Positions 36,137 to 48,342 of a DNA stretch of 64,000 nt are shown piece after piece. The stretch is from Calocera cornea HHB12733 (lineage: Eukaryota > Basidiomycota > Dacrymycetes > Dacrymycetales > Dacrymycetaceae). Under the pieces are notes generated by a model, which saw only the letters and a list, made by a program, of their open reading frames with translations, had not been told where the DNA came from and did not search any database. Position 1 is the first letter of the stretch. Each line of letters begins with the position of its first letter. The stretch is from positions 61,931-125,930 of the forward strand of contig KV423985.1 in the NCBI GenBank assembly GCA_001632435.1. Direction: 5' to 3'. The translations under genes were made by a program, and so were the position numbers.

Positions 36137-36675
36137 ATGGAGAGAACACCGCGGCTGCTATTACCGGCCGTCGCCGCTACGCTTTCTATTGCGGTTGCGA
36201 TCACTGTGCTGAATAGAGTCGGTCGGACTGCACAGGTGGTCCCGTGGTGTCGGTACGCTGAGGTCAGTCTCTTGGCCGGCAATATCGGCCACTACCACCT
36301 CTATCTTCTATGGGGACTGGGTCTAATGTGGATGCTCTGCAGAAAGGAATAGAAAGAATGAACAAAGCGATCGAGGAGGACCGGAAGGGGAACTATGCCT
36401 TTGCGTGCAACCTCTACCTTCGCTCGCTGTACTACTTTAATCAGGCCCTGAAGGGTGAGTCTATCTACCTTCCCTCTTCCGTCCTGCATTCGTGAGCGAT
36501 TGCTGACATAGCGACAGACGAGAAGGACGACCAGCGCAAACAATGGATAGAGAGCAGGATGAAGAAGTGCCAGGAGCGTGCCCAGCAGCTGGAACGATCT
36601 CTTCGCGAAGTCTTGGAGAGACGGCAGAGGCGGGACGGGGGAAGGTGGGCTACTTTGGTTGAGCTGCGGTGGTGA
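36137..36675 (+). CDS. Small MIT-domain protein with predicted membrane anchor (VPS4 5' paralog)
   Basis: Exons 36137-36262, 36343-36454 and 36518-36675 sum to 396 nt and give 131 residues. The N-terminus (MERTPRLLLPAVAATLSIAV, continuing AITVL) is a probable membrane or signal segment. The next exon matches the first two helices of the VPS4 MIT domain: KGIERMNKAIEEDRKGNYAF and LYLRSLYYFNQAL. The third exon is a charged helix (KDDQRKQWIESRMKKCQERA) ending in WATLVELRW. An alternative start at ATG 36310 (MGTGSNVDALQKG) gives 100 residues without the membrane segment and matches the VPS4 start. No AAA domain is present. MIT domains bind ESCRT-III tails, so such a protein could compete with or localise VPS4 clients; this is inference. 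Confidence 0.6.
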
Positions 36676-37109
36676 ATTGTGGTGATTCCGGTTTGATGGT
36701 GGTGGTTGTGAAGTTGGAGAGGTTGGGTGTTGGAGTCATCAGGCGAGCGGCAGAGATGGGGAGTGAATGAGCAGATATACAGTAGTCCTATCCCTACAGA
36801 CTGTCCCGCAACCAATCGTCTCAGGTGAGCCACAGATGGTTGAGCGAGGTGAAGCTTCGCAACCACGATGTCCCACAACTCCGGTTCGGCTCCGGCGTCA
36901 ACGGTCAGGAACCGCCTTCCGGCCGTCCGCTTCCGTCGCAGCATCCGCTGGAACCCACTCGCATATCGAGTCGTCGCCCCCTCACTCTGCGCGCAGCTGG
37001 AACAGGAGTTCGCCACTCGTCATCGTCCAGTACCTACCCTCCGCCACCAGCTGCTTGACGGTACTGCGCGGCCTCGGAGTTGCTTACAAAGACTATACCA
37101 GAGGGCGAA
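36676..37109. other. Spacer inside the MIT array
   Basis: Carries the 3' flank of paralog 2 and, from about 36850, a diverged copy of the block that precedes unit 1. Coding capacity is uncertain. Confidence 0.45.
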
Positions 37110-37229
37110 CTGAGGGACTTGAAGGTCTATTTCGCCCACTCCCCGGCGCGGTCTCGATACCGGTTGCGATTACTGTGCTCGTCGGGCGGGACTGGAAAGA
37201 TGGGCACGAACACCAACTTCCTCGACGTG
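37110..37229 (+). pseudogene. Relic of the hydrophobic exon upstream of VPS4
   Basis: Encodes VSIPVAITVLVGRDWKD, clearly related to AVAITVLNRVGR of unit 2 and FVIAVLVDRLKG of unit 1. It also ends at a GTGAGT. Its phase no longer fits the next exon, so it is probably now untranslated leader. Confidence 0.5.
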
Positions 37230-37326
37230 AGTTCCTTTCATCGCCACTACCACCACCACCCATCACTGTTACCAACCACCACCACCCCTATTCTATTCTT
37301 GTCGCCTATACTGCCCACGTGGAGCG

Positions 37327-38922
<1,596 letters not shown>

Positions 38923-39320
38923 TACTGTTGTACCATGTACACCATTCATGACCGTGCCCCGGAGAGCGCTGTAGAGAGCCATTGCGCGCAGATGTGCCGG
39001 ACAGCACGGACGGGCGCAAAATGTGTGTATACCAGCCTTTGTTCGGTTATGTAGGATTAGGGAACAGTTATAACTTGATACAATCTGTTTGTCAATCATC
39101 CTCCTTGCAATGTTTGTTGCCCTGCACCAGAGACATCTTTCCCCTGCCAAGTCATCAGCGCTTCGTCGGGCGCTTGTGCCGGGTCCAAAATTTCGGTCCC
39201 TAGCCCTCCTGGAGAGGGCACGTCGCTGGTCGTGAGCTCGTTGCATACAACCCCACCGCGCAGGCTACATATTCCCAGCTGTCTTCAGGCTAGGAAAGTG
39301 GTTGATGATCACGGAAAGAG
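38923..39320. other. Intergenic, 398 bp
   Basis: VPS4 3' flank and orphan-gene promoter. No element was recognised with confidence. Confidence 0.4.
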
Positions 39321-42300
39321 ATGCTTCCCGGCCTCACCGGGACATTCCGACACCCTCATAGTGAGCACAGTGACCGTCACGCGACTCCCCGCTCACACCC
39401 GCCCAGACATCCCCTGCACCTGCGCCCTCGTCCGCCGGCTGCATGCTACCCTGTACGTGCGGGACAAAACGATCAAGCCGGTATATCTTGGCCCTGGAAG
39501 CAAGGGCGGGGGGGAGAAGGCGCGCCGGGCGCCACACGCACCGGGCCTCGCTAGGCTGTCCAGGGTCAAGCATCCGATACTGGTGCGTCTTGATGCGTTT
39601 ACTATATAGGGAATGCTGCTGATGAGATGAGGTGCAGATCAAACAAAAGACACATAGGGGGGATGGCGATCACCTCATGCTCACGGCCAACTTCCGGGGG
39701 GACGGCAGCCTGCCCCCCCCGCCTGTCCTCTCCCCCTCCGTCCCCCTCCCCCTCCGACCCTGGGTGACCGGCGTGGCCCAAGCGGCGCAAATCCCCCCGT
39801 GGGCCTTCCGCGGGCTCCCGTACTACAACTGCGACCTGTTTGTCCTCCGCGCGTATCCGCGGAGCTTGCTCGTGGAGTGGGTGCCGGAGGAGGAGAAGGT
39901 TGGGCTGAGCGGCGTTAGGCTCGGTGAGGCTTACGGGGTCAGGCAGAGCGAGGCCAGGATGGGGTGGAAGGACTGGGTCAGGAGGGCGCAGAGGAGGAGG
40001 GAATGGAAGGAGCGCGCCGCTCAGGTGCGAGAGTGGGAGGAGGGGGGGATGGAGCGCGAGGAGGGGCGTGGCGGGGCTCTGGAAGCAGAAGAAGACGGTG
40101 AAGCGAACGGGCCGGAGGACGATATCGGAGTACCCGACTCGGTCCTGGAGCAGCTGCTCGACGAGAGCGAGGGCCAGGAACGCAGAATCGAAGATCTCCT
40201 TCGACGAAGGGCAGCAGATCGCCACCGCCAAGAATCTAGGCTTGGTGCATCTACCAACCCGCCCGACGCGCATGACTTCTCCGCCTCCCTTCCACCTCCC
40301 GCCGACCCCCTCAACCCCCCACCAACCCTGTCCTACGGCGCCTACCGGCGCGCCACACGCGACGTGATCTCCCTGCGGGTGATCGCGGGCAAGAAGCGCG
40401 TCGCGAAGAGTGGCGTGATACGGAGTATAGTCACAAAACGAATCAAGAGCGCTGTGAAGTATGTCGTGGAGCGAGGGATGGATGTGGATGAGAAGGGACG
40501 GCTGGTGCCGAAGGAGAGTGAGGCGGGGCTCGGGAAATGGATCTTGCCTGGTGCGTGCCCGTTCTCTCTATTACCGTTGAAGGAAGAGCTCTGATGTGAT
40601 GTGATGTTCCCTGGAACAGACTGGCACTACGTATTCCACGGCTTCCTTCCCTCGTACCGCCAACCCATGCAGGCGCTCGTAAGGCGCATACGGGACGGGC
40701 TCGAGCTGGTCCGTACGCAGGGGGGCGAGCGTGCGGAGGAGTGGGCGGTGACGGACCAGGTTGCGGAGGAGAAGGAGGCGGCCGAGGGGTGGGAGGCGGT
40801 TCGGCGGGAGGAGAGCGTGCTCGAGAGGGAGCTCGAGGGGTGGGTGAAGGAGCTCAATGGGAGGGTGCGGAAGCAGGAGAGGGCGGAGGAGGGGGAGGCG
40901 CGGTGGAGCGACGTTGTGCATGTGCATGATGCCCCGAAGCCGATCTTGGACGATGTTCTCCCTGACAAAGCTGCGATCATGCCCACCTCTCCGCCAGGAA
41001 GGTCAAATATCGAGGGTATCCTTGGAGCTTTAGGGTCATACGACGAAGCTGCTGGACCGCCGATAACGGGCTCTCTTCTCGAGGCAACGTCCGGCATCGA
41101 GGACATCTTGCTATCCATTGGGACAGCCGAAGCCGTACGACCTCAAGCATCACAAGACGCACTCGTTCCCCAGGAGGAAACCTCAGGCATCGAAGATATT
41201 CTCTCATCTTTAGGAACAACCGTCGACCCGAAACCGCAAGTACCGCTCGGGCCACCCGAGGAAGACTCGGATATCGAAGATATTCTCTTGTGGTTAGGGG
41301 AGGCCGAGGACACGGACAGGCCTGTGGCGCTCGCAGACGAACATGAGGAAGCTTCAGATATCGAAGACCTCCGCTTCTCCCCAGGTGCGGCACAAACACC
41401 GGACATTGACGAGATCCTGCCGTCCATAGGGGCAACTGAAGAGGTGCGACCTCAGACATCACCCGACGCACTCGTCCCCGAGGAGGAAACCTCAGGCGTT
41501 GAAGATATTCTCGCACCCTTGGGACCAACCGCCGACACGGGACCGCAGGCACCGTTCGTATCGCGGGAGGAAGACTCATGTATCGAAGATATTCTCTCGT
41601 GGGTAGGGGAGGCCAAGGACCAGCATGTAGCTGTGGCGCTCGCAGACGAACAGAAGGAAGCTTCGAATATTGAAGGCACCCGCGCCTCCCCAGGTGCGAC
41701 ACAACCGTCGGGCATCGATGATATACTGCTGTCCATAGGGGTAACCGAACACGTGCGACCTCAAGCATCACCCGACGCACTCGTCCCCCAGGAGGAAACC
41801 TCAAGCGTTGAAGATATTCTCGCACCCTTGGGACCAACCGCCGACACGGGACCGCAGGTACCGTTCGTATCACGGGAGGAAGACTCCGATATCGAAGATA
41901 TTCTCTCGTGGTTAGAGGAGGCCAAGGACCAGCACGTAGCTATGGCGCTCGCAGACGAACAGAAGGAAGCTTCGAATATTGAAGGCATTTGCGCCTCCCC
42001 AGGTGCGACACAACCGTCGGGCATCGATGATATACTGCTGTCCATAGGGGCAATCGAAAACATGCGACCTGAAGTATCACAAAGCGCACCTATCCCGCAC
42101 GAGGCTAATTCGGGCATCGAAGATATCCTCTCCTCCTTAGGAACAGCCAAAGTCACGAACCCGAAGACACTGCTCATGCCGGGGAAGACAGGCTCGCATA
42201 TTGAAGATACAATCTCGTCTTTAGGGGCGGCCGAGGACCAGGACGGACCTGTAACGCTCGCAAACGGACAGGTGGAAGCTTCTGGCATTGACATGCCATC

Positions 42301-44026
42301 GTCCCTAGCTGCACTCCAAGCACCGGAGTTGGAGGACCCCCTTTCCTCCGCAGGGGCAAATCATGACGATCCCCCTGCCGTGGGTATATCGCGAGAAGAA
42401 GCCTTGGGCATTGAGAACATACTGGCCTCCTTTGCAGTGGACGAAGACGGCAGGCGCCTGACGGCGGAGGACCTCGCCAAATCGCTCGCTTTCTTAGATA
42501 GGCACCTGCCCAACTTCAAGCCCAAGATCCCGCGAGCGGTACGAAAACAAATTGAAGAACTGGAGGCCATGCAGAAGAATGGACAACAAGACGCTTCCAA
42601 GACCCCACCGGGCCGGAAAAAGGTTTTCCAATACTCGCCAGAGGCTGAAGCCATATCTGCACCGTTGCGAAACTCTAAGGGCGACACGACCCTTCGGAGG
42701 ACTAGATACCAAGACGCATCCAATCCGCCACCGATCCCCAAAGAGATATTCCAATACCAGCCAGCGGCTAGAGCCATATCCACACCCCCGCTAATATTTG
42801 ATGGCCGTAGAGCACTTCCACCACATCTTGAGCCAAAGACGATGGAGCGGGCAGCTAAGCGGGAGGCATCTCTCGCAGACAGGCAGGTCGTGGAAGCGGA
42901 CACGGACATATCTATGGCTCAGGTCCGCGAATTCCTCCTCCGTGCAGCGGAACAAGTATGGAAGAAGACTCCTCCTGCAGAGAATGTTGATGATGGATCG
43001 AGGACAGCTGCAGACGTAGGCAAGCTTCAGCCGCCGCCTCAGACAGTCTCCCAGAGGAACGATTTCCGAGAGACACCCAATCAATCTCCCGAAGCCGCCA
43101 GGAAAGACGTTCCTGGAGTCTTGCGCGGTTTGGGGCGTCCGGATCTGGACTCGGAGGTGGATAAGCTTGTACCCACTTGGACGCCTTCCGATATTCACTC
43201 TTTGCCCAACTCCCAACGGAAAAAGGAACGTCCGCGCGAGCGATGGTTGCGATTGCGCCGATTGCGCCGATTAGAACGCCTACACTCTAACCGCCACAAG
43301 CGTGCCATGCTCGCAACACCTTGGCCCCTCCCCGTCACGAGCCCGGATGATACTGGCAAGTCGCGTCAATCAGCACTTTCATACCTTAACCGCCGCAGCC
43401 ACGCCCTGCTCGAAACGCCTTGGCGTCTACCCGTCACGAGCCCGGATGATGCTGGCATGCAGCAGCCGAGGAGCTCAACTTTGTCGAGAGTGAATCCGGA
43501 TACAAATGGAAGGTGGGAGCCAGAAACGGTCAAGGGGAGATACGAGGACTTCGAATGGGAAGAGCCAGCACTTGACGGCGCCTTGGTGGACGATGCCCGG
43601 GGAGAGCCGGGCGGCGACTGGGAAGACGATCCGAACGCTCGCATGGATCAGCGGACAAGCGCACCGTTCTCGAGAGCAGATCCCGATACAAGTGGAAGAT
43701 GGAATCCAGAACAGGTCCAGAACGAATATGAGGACTACGCGTGGGATCGGCGATGGGAACAGCCAGCAAGTGCCAACTCTGCGGTGGACAATGACCTGCT
43801 CTCGCGGAACGGCGACTGGCAAGACGATCCATACGAGACTTCCAAACGGAAGCCCGCCCGTCGTGCGACGACTAGGCCGAGCCCCATGCGTTTCCCACGC
43901 AAACCGCGTACCGGTCTTGCGGCAGATGTGTCGCAGCCACCACCGCTCATCCTGAAGCCGACAATGGCACCATACCGTGGCCCCTACGTTTCCCAGGCTA
44001 GAAAGCGAAAGCGCGGCAGACGCTGA
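39321..44026 (+). CDS. Large orphan protein with layered internal repeats
   Basis: Four exons (39321-39360, 39407-39582, 39638-40550, 40620-44026) sum to 4,536 nt, giving 1,511 residues. The family is not recognised. The N-terminal 450 residues look like a globular, basidiomycete-specific region (ALVRRLHATLYVRDKTIKP, PPWAFRGLPYYNCDLFVLRA, RDVISLRVIAGKKR, then DWHYVFHGFLPSYRQPMQAL across the third intron). A coiled segment rich in Glu and Arg follows. Residues about 505-985 hold some nineteen copies of an acidic xIEDILxxLG motif, arranged in 103-residue super-repeats. Further tandem pairs follow, and the tail ends in basic SQARKRKRGRR, a possible nuclear signal. IEDIL copies could be short binding motifs for a partner; that is speculation. 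The ATG at 39321 is chosen because the next exon has none. Confidence 0.75.
41153..42389 (+). repeat. 309-bp (103-residue) in-frame tandem repeat, four units
   Basis: Unit starts near 41153, 41462, 41771 and 42080 each carry a GACGCACTCGTCCC-like block, giving a constant 309-bp period. Units 2 and 3 are nearly identical over most of their length, while 1 and 4 are diverged. Each unit holds about three xIEDILxxLG sub-motifs. Confidence 0.9.
42600..43850 (+). repeat. Three further in-frame duplications in the orphan gene
   Basis: Tandem pairs are KKVFQYSPEAEAISAP with KEIFQYQPAARAISTP (about 42615-42795), LATPWPLPVTSPDD with LETPWRLPVTSPDD (about 43310-43455), and NPDTNGRWEPE with DPDTSGRWNPE plus following GGDWEDDP and NGDWQDDP (about 43490-43830). 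Confidence 0.8.
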
Positions 44027-44044
44027 ACATCTGGGCACTTGCGT

Positions 44045-44210
44045 GAAGGAGTCCCGGGGCGAGCACTGCGTCAGTTTGTCACTTCGGTGTGGGGAGGGTC
44101 GGGGCTCGGGACCGAGACGGGCTTGAAGTGCGGCGCGCTCGGCACTCTGCGCACGGGCTCGATCGCAGCGTCCCGCAGGACGAGTGTCGTATCTGAAGCG
44201 GAATACCTGT
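44045..44210 (-). pseudogene. Inverted fragment of VPS4 (exon 5 part)
   Basis: Read on the minus strand from about 44210, the DNA gives ACAG, then YSASDTTLVLRDAAIEPVRR, then APHFKPVSVPSPDPP. This matches VPS4 exon 5 (YSGSDIAIVVRDALMEPVRK, then THFKAVSVPNPDPPP), including the intron acceptor before it. A TGA at 44073-44071 replaces the VPS4 Trp codon, and similarity continues to about 44045. No MIT domain or Walker motif is nearby, so it is a non-functional fragment copied as DNA. Confidence 0.8.
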
Positions 44211-44225
44211 CGCTCAGATACTGGC

Positions 44226-44882
44226 CCTCGGAGGTTTGGGGAAAGAATATGGCTATTTAGAGCAACACTTGGTTTGCATTTACGTAACACACCGTACGAT
44301 ACCTGGCATTTTGATACCCCTGTGCTGTGAACGAATACCACCTTGGTCTGAACCTCATCCTGATCCACCAGTCATGAAAACAGCGTATGCACGGTATCTC
44401 GTGTACTCGGCATAAAGGGTGATCATACCCGGAAGAAAGATCAAATAAATACATTCCGGCAGCTGGACGCGACAAATCTGTCGGAGCCTCATAGTCAAGC
44501 AACATCTCCCACACACGCCTTCCCCGAGAGGTAAGGCGCGCCCAAGGAGCGGCTCCGGCTTAATTGGGCCCCTTTTCCGTCTTCTCCTGTGCTCGTATAC
44601 CGCAAGACTCGCGAAAGATCGGAGCAGTTGCGCCCTCGTGTGGGAGGAGCGCGGGCAAGGAGGTGGTTTGAAAGAAAGGGAGGAAAAGGGTCCTGATGAC
44701 GGTTTATCTCTTGCGCGGACCCTCGCCGCCGGCCATTGAATTACGGAGTCGACCATGAACACGATGATTGTCCTTGACACCAGGTGCTAACAGAGCTCCA
44801 TTCCGGTCACAACATCCTATAGGACTGTCGGATGAACTTGTAGTTTTGTCCTCTTCCTTGCTAAGCAGCTTCTTGAAGTCCG
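44226..44882. other. Intergenic, about 650 bp
   Basis: Lies between the VPS4 fragment and the acetyltransferase gene. No gene or repeat was recognised. Confidence 0.4.
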
Positions 44883-45728
44883 ATGTCGAACCCAACGCCT
44901 TCCAACGGGGCCCGAGTCCGCTCGTTGACAGCCGCCCACTCAGGCCCACTCTCCTACGCGCAAGCGCGTGCTTTCCGGGAAGATGCAGCCATGAACTGGT
45001 TCGGGAACGTGCAGGAACCTATTCCCGCCTCCCCAGCACCAGGATCGAAGGCCGCCTACTGCTGGGAGAGCCTCAGGCTCAGGTCATGCTCGGAATGACG
45101 GGGTTGACGTTTTGCCACCCGGATGGGGTGGTGGACGTTGTCGTCCGATCGCCCACGGAGCAGGAGGCGCAGTGTATAGGGAAGAAGGGACTGGGAGGGG
45201 CAACGAGCAGCGTTGTTAGTGGTGAGGAGGGGAAAGAGAAGCTCTGCGCGTGCGCGATGTGATTGCCCGCGGATAAGGACGTCGTCGCAAGCTGGTTGGT
45301 CCTGCTGCGCAGCGGCTGGTGGAGGACGTTGGTTCGCTGGGGTTGGGCTGGACATCACGTGCGTGGTGTTCGCTCTGGCCAGTGCAGGACGAGGTAAGCG
45401 CAGAGGATGAACAATCAGTATACACCGGAGTGCCACCATGTCTTTGTTCGCGAGTTCGAGCAGCGCGGTATCCCCATCTCGAAAGGAATCTACCTCCTGA
45501 ACATCGGCGTCGACCCCGTCGACCAAGGCAAAGGTGCGCTTCCTGCGCCTCTCTCATACTGTCTTCCACTCTGCTGACACCCTCACAGGCTATACAACCC
45601 TCCTGATGGACGCCGCCTTCTCGCGCTGGCCGGGCACACCGCTGCTGCTCAAAGCATCGTCCGAGAAGTCGCGCGACGTGTACGCGCACTTTGGATTCGA
45701 GCTCGTGGAGACCATCGTGTTCAGTTAA
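44883..45728 (+). CDS. GNAT-family N-acetyltransferase (possibly disrupted)
   Basis: The C-terminal part is clear: TPECHHVFVREFEQRGIPIS, then IYLLNIGVDPVDQGKG across a small intron into YTTLLMDAAF, then SRDVYAHFGFELVE and a stop at 45726-45728. DPVDQGKG is the acetyl-CoA-binding R/Q-x-x-G-x-G/A-like loop. Upstream, AFREDAAMNWFGNVQEPIP and LLRSGWWRTLVRWGWAG match the N-terminal half of this fungal GNAT group. These upstream pieces lie in different frames, and no splice set joined all of them. Either an unusual exon structure or frameshifts have damaged the gene. The substrate is unknown. Confidence 0.55.
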
Positions 45729-46092
45729 GGGCAGGTTACGAGGGAGGGGGTGCTGCCGGTTGAGGGGGAGGAGGCGGCAGGGATGACACTTTGGTGTATG
45801 ATTAAGGTGCGCCTAGCAGTCGTGCCGATCGGCGAATAGTGGCTTACGAGACATTCAGTGGCCGTGATGTGCTGCAAGAGCTCCCTGGATTGGAGACACG
45901 GCGCTGGGATTGCGTGTTCTTAGATGGATGGGAGAGACTGGAGGATAGGCACATGGGACGCATAGACTGGGTGTAGAAGTAAATAAGTAGAGGCCATAAA
46001 ATTCGATTTCACTTGTAGTTGGAATACAGATACAAAACTCCGTCCCACACCCGGACCCTGCAGTACACCCGACAACGCAAGACCGACCCTCT
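45729..46092. other. Convergent intergenic region, 364 bp
   Basis: Lies between the GNAT stop and the DRG2 stop. No element was recognised. Confidence 0.4.
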
Positions 46093-48104
46093 CTACTTGG
46101 TGAAAACTGGGCAGCGATCAGCATTGCATCCGCCTCCTCCAAAACGGGGCGCTCGACTCACTGCTAACAACATCCTCGTCCGCAACGGGATGGTTCAGGC
46201 CGACCTTCTGCGCATGCGGGTTGAACTTTGACGATTTGCCCCAGACGAGCGCGTAGCGGAACTTGGACACGAGCGAGCGGTGGATGCCGTGGCACACGTG
46301 CTCGATCGTCGCTCCCTTGCGCAGGCAGATGGGGTCGGTGAGGTCCGGGTGCTCCCCGCGCTTCTTGGTGTAGATCTTGACGAGGCCGAGTTGCTGGACC
46401 ATTGTCAGCGGCTGAGGGCAAGAGAAGGGGGGGAGGGGGGGCTTACATCCCACATCCGTACCAGGAGGTAGTCGAGGCTGCATCGGGTCAGTACGTCCCT
46501 GTCGAGAAGAGGGAAGAAGCGCACTTGAGCCCCATCTCGCAGCTGATCACCACCGAGTTCTCCTGCTGCGCAAGCTGCTCGATCATCTCGAGCGAGACCG
46601 AGTCGATCTTGTTATACACATAAAGACACGGGATATACTTGCGCGTCCCGATGAGCACGTCGATGAACTCGTCTATCGATATCTGCTCGGCGCGTCAGAA
46701 CAGCTCGACTGTGCAGGGGCTAGGAGGAGAGAAGGAAGGGAAAGGGGAGAAGAGCGGCTCACGTCTTCCCGGATCATCACGTCGCAGTTGTGGATCTTGT
46801 ATCCCGCCAGGACGGTCCGCACGGCCTTCTCGTCGATCTTGGTCAGCTTGACCGTGGCGTTGATCTGCACTGCATCAGCGGCGCCCTCCGGCGTGCAACA
46901 ATGTGGGACTTACGACGATCCCCCCTCCGGTTTTCTGCTTGAACACCACTACCGCCCCGGGTCAGCACCGCCCAGCCGCGCCGTGCACAGGGAGGGAAGG
47001 GATAAACGCACCATCCGGCCGCTTCCGATTCAGCCGTATCCCCACGGCCTCGAGCTCGATCTCGAGCAGCCGCCGCTGCTCCTGCGACTTGGTCGCGTCC
47101 AGCATCATTATGATCAGGTCGGCGGTTTTGGCCACTGGGGAACGGGGGAGGGTCAGTAGCACGAGGAAGGCAGAAGATGAGGGGGAGGCTGGGGAGGGGA
47201 GAACGCGGGGCGCAGGAAGCGAAGGAAGGGACAATGAAGGAGGGAAGGAAGGAAAATAGACGCACCACTGACGACCTGCCGTCCCCTCCCCCGGCCTTGC
47301 GACGCGCCCTCTACAATCCCCGGAAGGTCGAGCAGCTGGATCCGCGCGCCTTGGTAGTCTATCACGCCGGGGATCGCCTGCCGCCGCACAAGCACACAAG
47401 CACGCGAATGTGTCAGATCTTGCGGGGAGGGGAGGGATGAGGACGTACGGTGAGCGTGGTGAACTCGTACGCGGCGACGGCCGACGCGGTCCGCGTCATC
47501 TTGCTGAGGAAGGTGGACTTGCCGACGGAGGGGAAGCCGATGAGGGCTACGCGCGCGTCTGTGCACAGCCCAGGGAGTCAGTACGTTCCAGCATCGGGAG
47601 CGACATCGGACAGGCTCTGCCTGCCGAGCCCGGCCCCGGGCGCATAGGACGTCCGGGGGGACAGAGCAGGTGCGGAGCGCGGGGGAGCCCCCAGCCGGAC
47701 GTAGAGGGGGGGGAGGAGGTGGTGATACAGATACAGTAGAGATCACACGCACCCCCAGACTTCATCACGTCGAACCCCTCGCCCGCCTTGCCCGCCTTTG
47801 TCGTCGGCTCGAGCAGCTGCGCGCGGTACCGGGCGAGCTTTGCCTTGAGCAGGCCGAGGTGGTACTCTGTTGCTTTGTTCTTTTGCGCTGGGGGGTGGGG
47901 TTAGCTGGGCTAGGAGGGCAGGGGGAGGGGGGAGGGGGGACGTACTGCGCGCCATCTCCTCTGTGCACCGGGCACGGGGTCAGTCGCTGCTCGGCCGGGG
48001 GAGGGGGGACGTGCGGCGTACCCTCGATCTCCTTGATCTGCCGGCGAGTGTCAGCTCAGCTCGATGAATTCCAGTGGGGTGCTCACCTTTTCTAACACGC
48101 CCAT
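46093..48104 (-). CDS. DRG2: DRG2/Rbg2 translation-associated GTPase
   Basis: About ten exons encode a close match to eukaryotic DRG2 (yeast Rbg2). Exon 1 is only 18 nt (48104-48087, MGVLEK). The next begins [20 protein letters not shown], typed as DRG2 rather than DRG1 by [21 protein letters not shown]. GTPase motifs are G1 GFPSVGKST, switch EFTTLT, G3 DLPG with [15 protein letters not shown], and G4 NKID. The C-terminal TGS domain ([18 protein letters not shown], then [14 protein letters not shown]) is present. The last exon is just 14 nt (46106-46093): splicing GTGAGT to CCCAG gives DEDVVSIFTK and stop, as in homologs. With a DFRP2/Gir2-type partner, DRG2 acts on stalled ribosomes. Reading through the last intron would give an unrelated tail. 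Confidence 0.92.
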
Positions 48105-48342
48105 CTTGACAAACCTGAGCCTTGAGCAGAGGGAGAGAGAGAAGCGGGGTTCGTGAGGGGGTCGTGACAAGTACGGCTCAATGGGAGGTGGGACCAGCGC
48201 GCATTATTGTTCGGCGATTAGAGGTGCGGAGGGTAACGCCGATCGGGTTTGGGGCGCCACCGAGCCCTCACTCATCCCATCCCACAACACATCCAGTACA
48301 CCCTCCGCACAAGCTCAGCTATATGCACCACGCCCTGTTGCG
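48105..48342. promoter_or_regulatory. Short bidirectional promoter, DRG2 / MED16
   Basis: Only 238 bp separate the divergent ATGs at 48104 (minus) and 48343 (plus), so both genes must share this region. No TATA box is evident. Confidence 0.65.

Noticed and set aside
41153..42389. Regular repeats considered as a CRISPR or satellite array
   Set aside because: Units are 309 bp, continuous, in frame and protein-coding, with no spacers.
40977..42909. Long minus-strand open frames with repeated sequence
   Set aside because: Antisense of the orphan repeat gene; their periodicity simply mirrors the 309-bp repeat.
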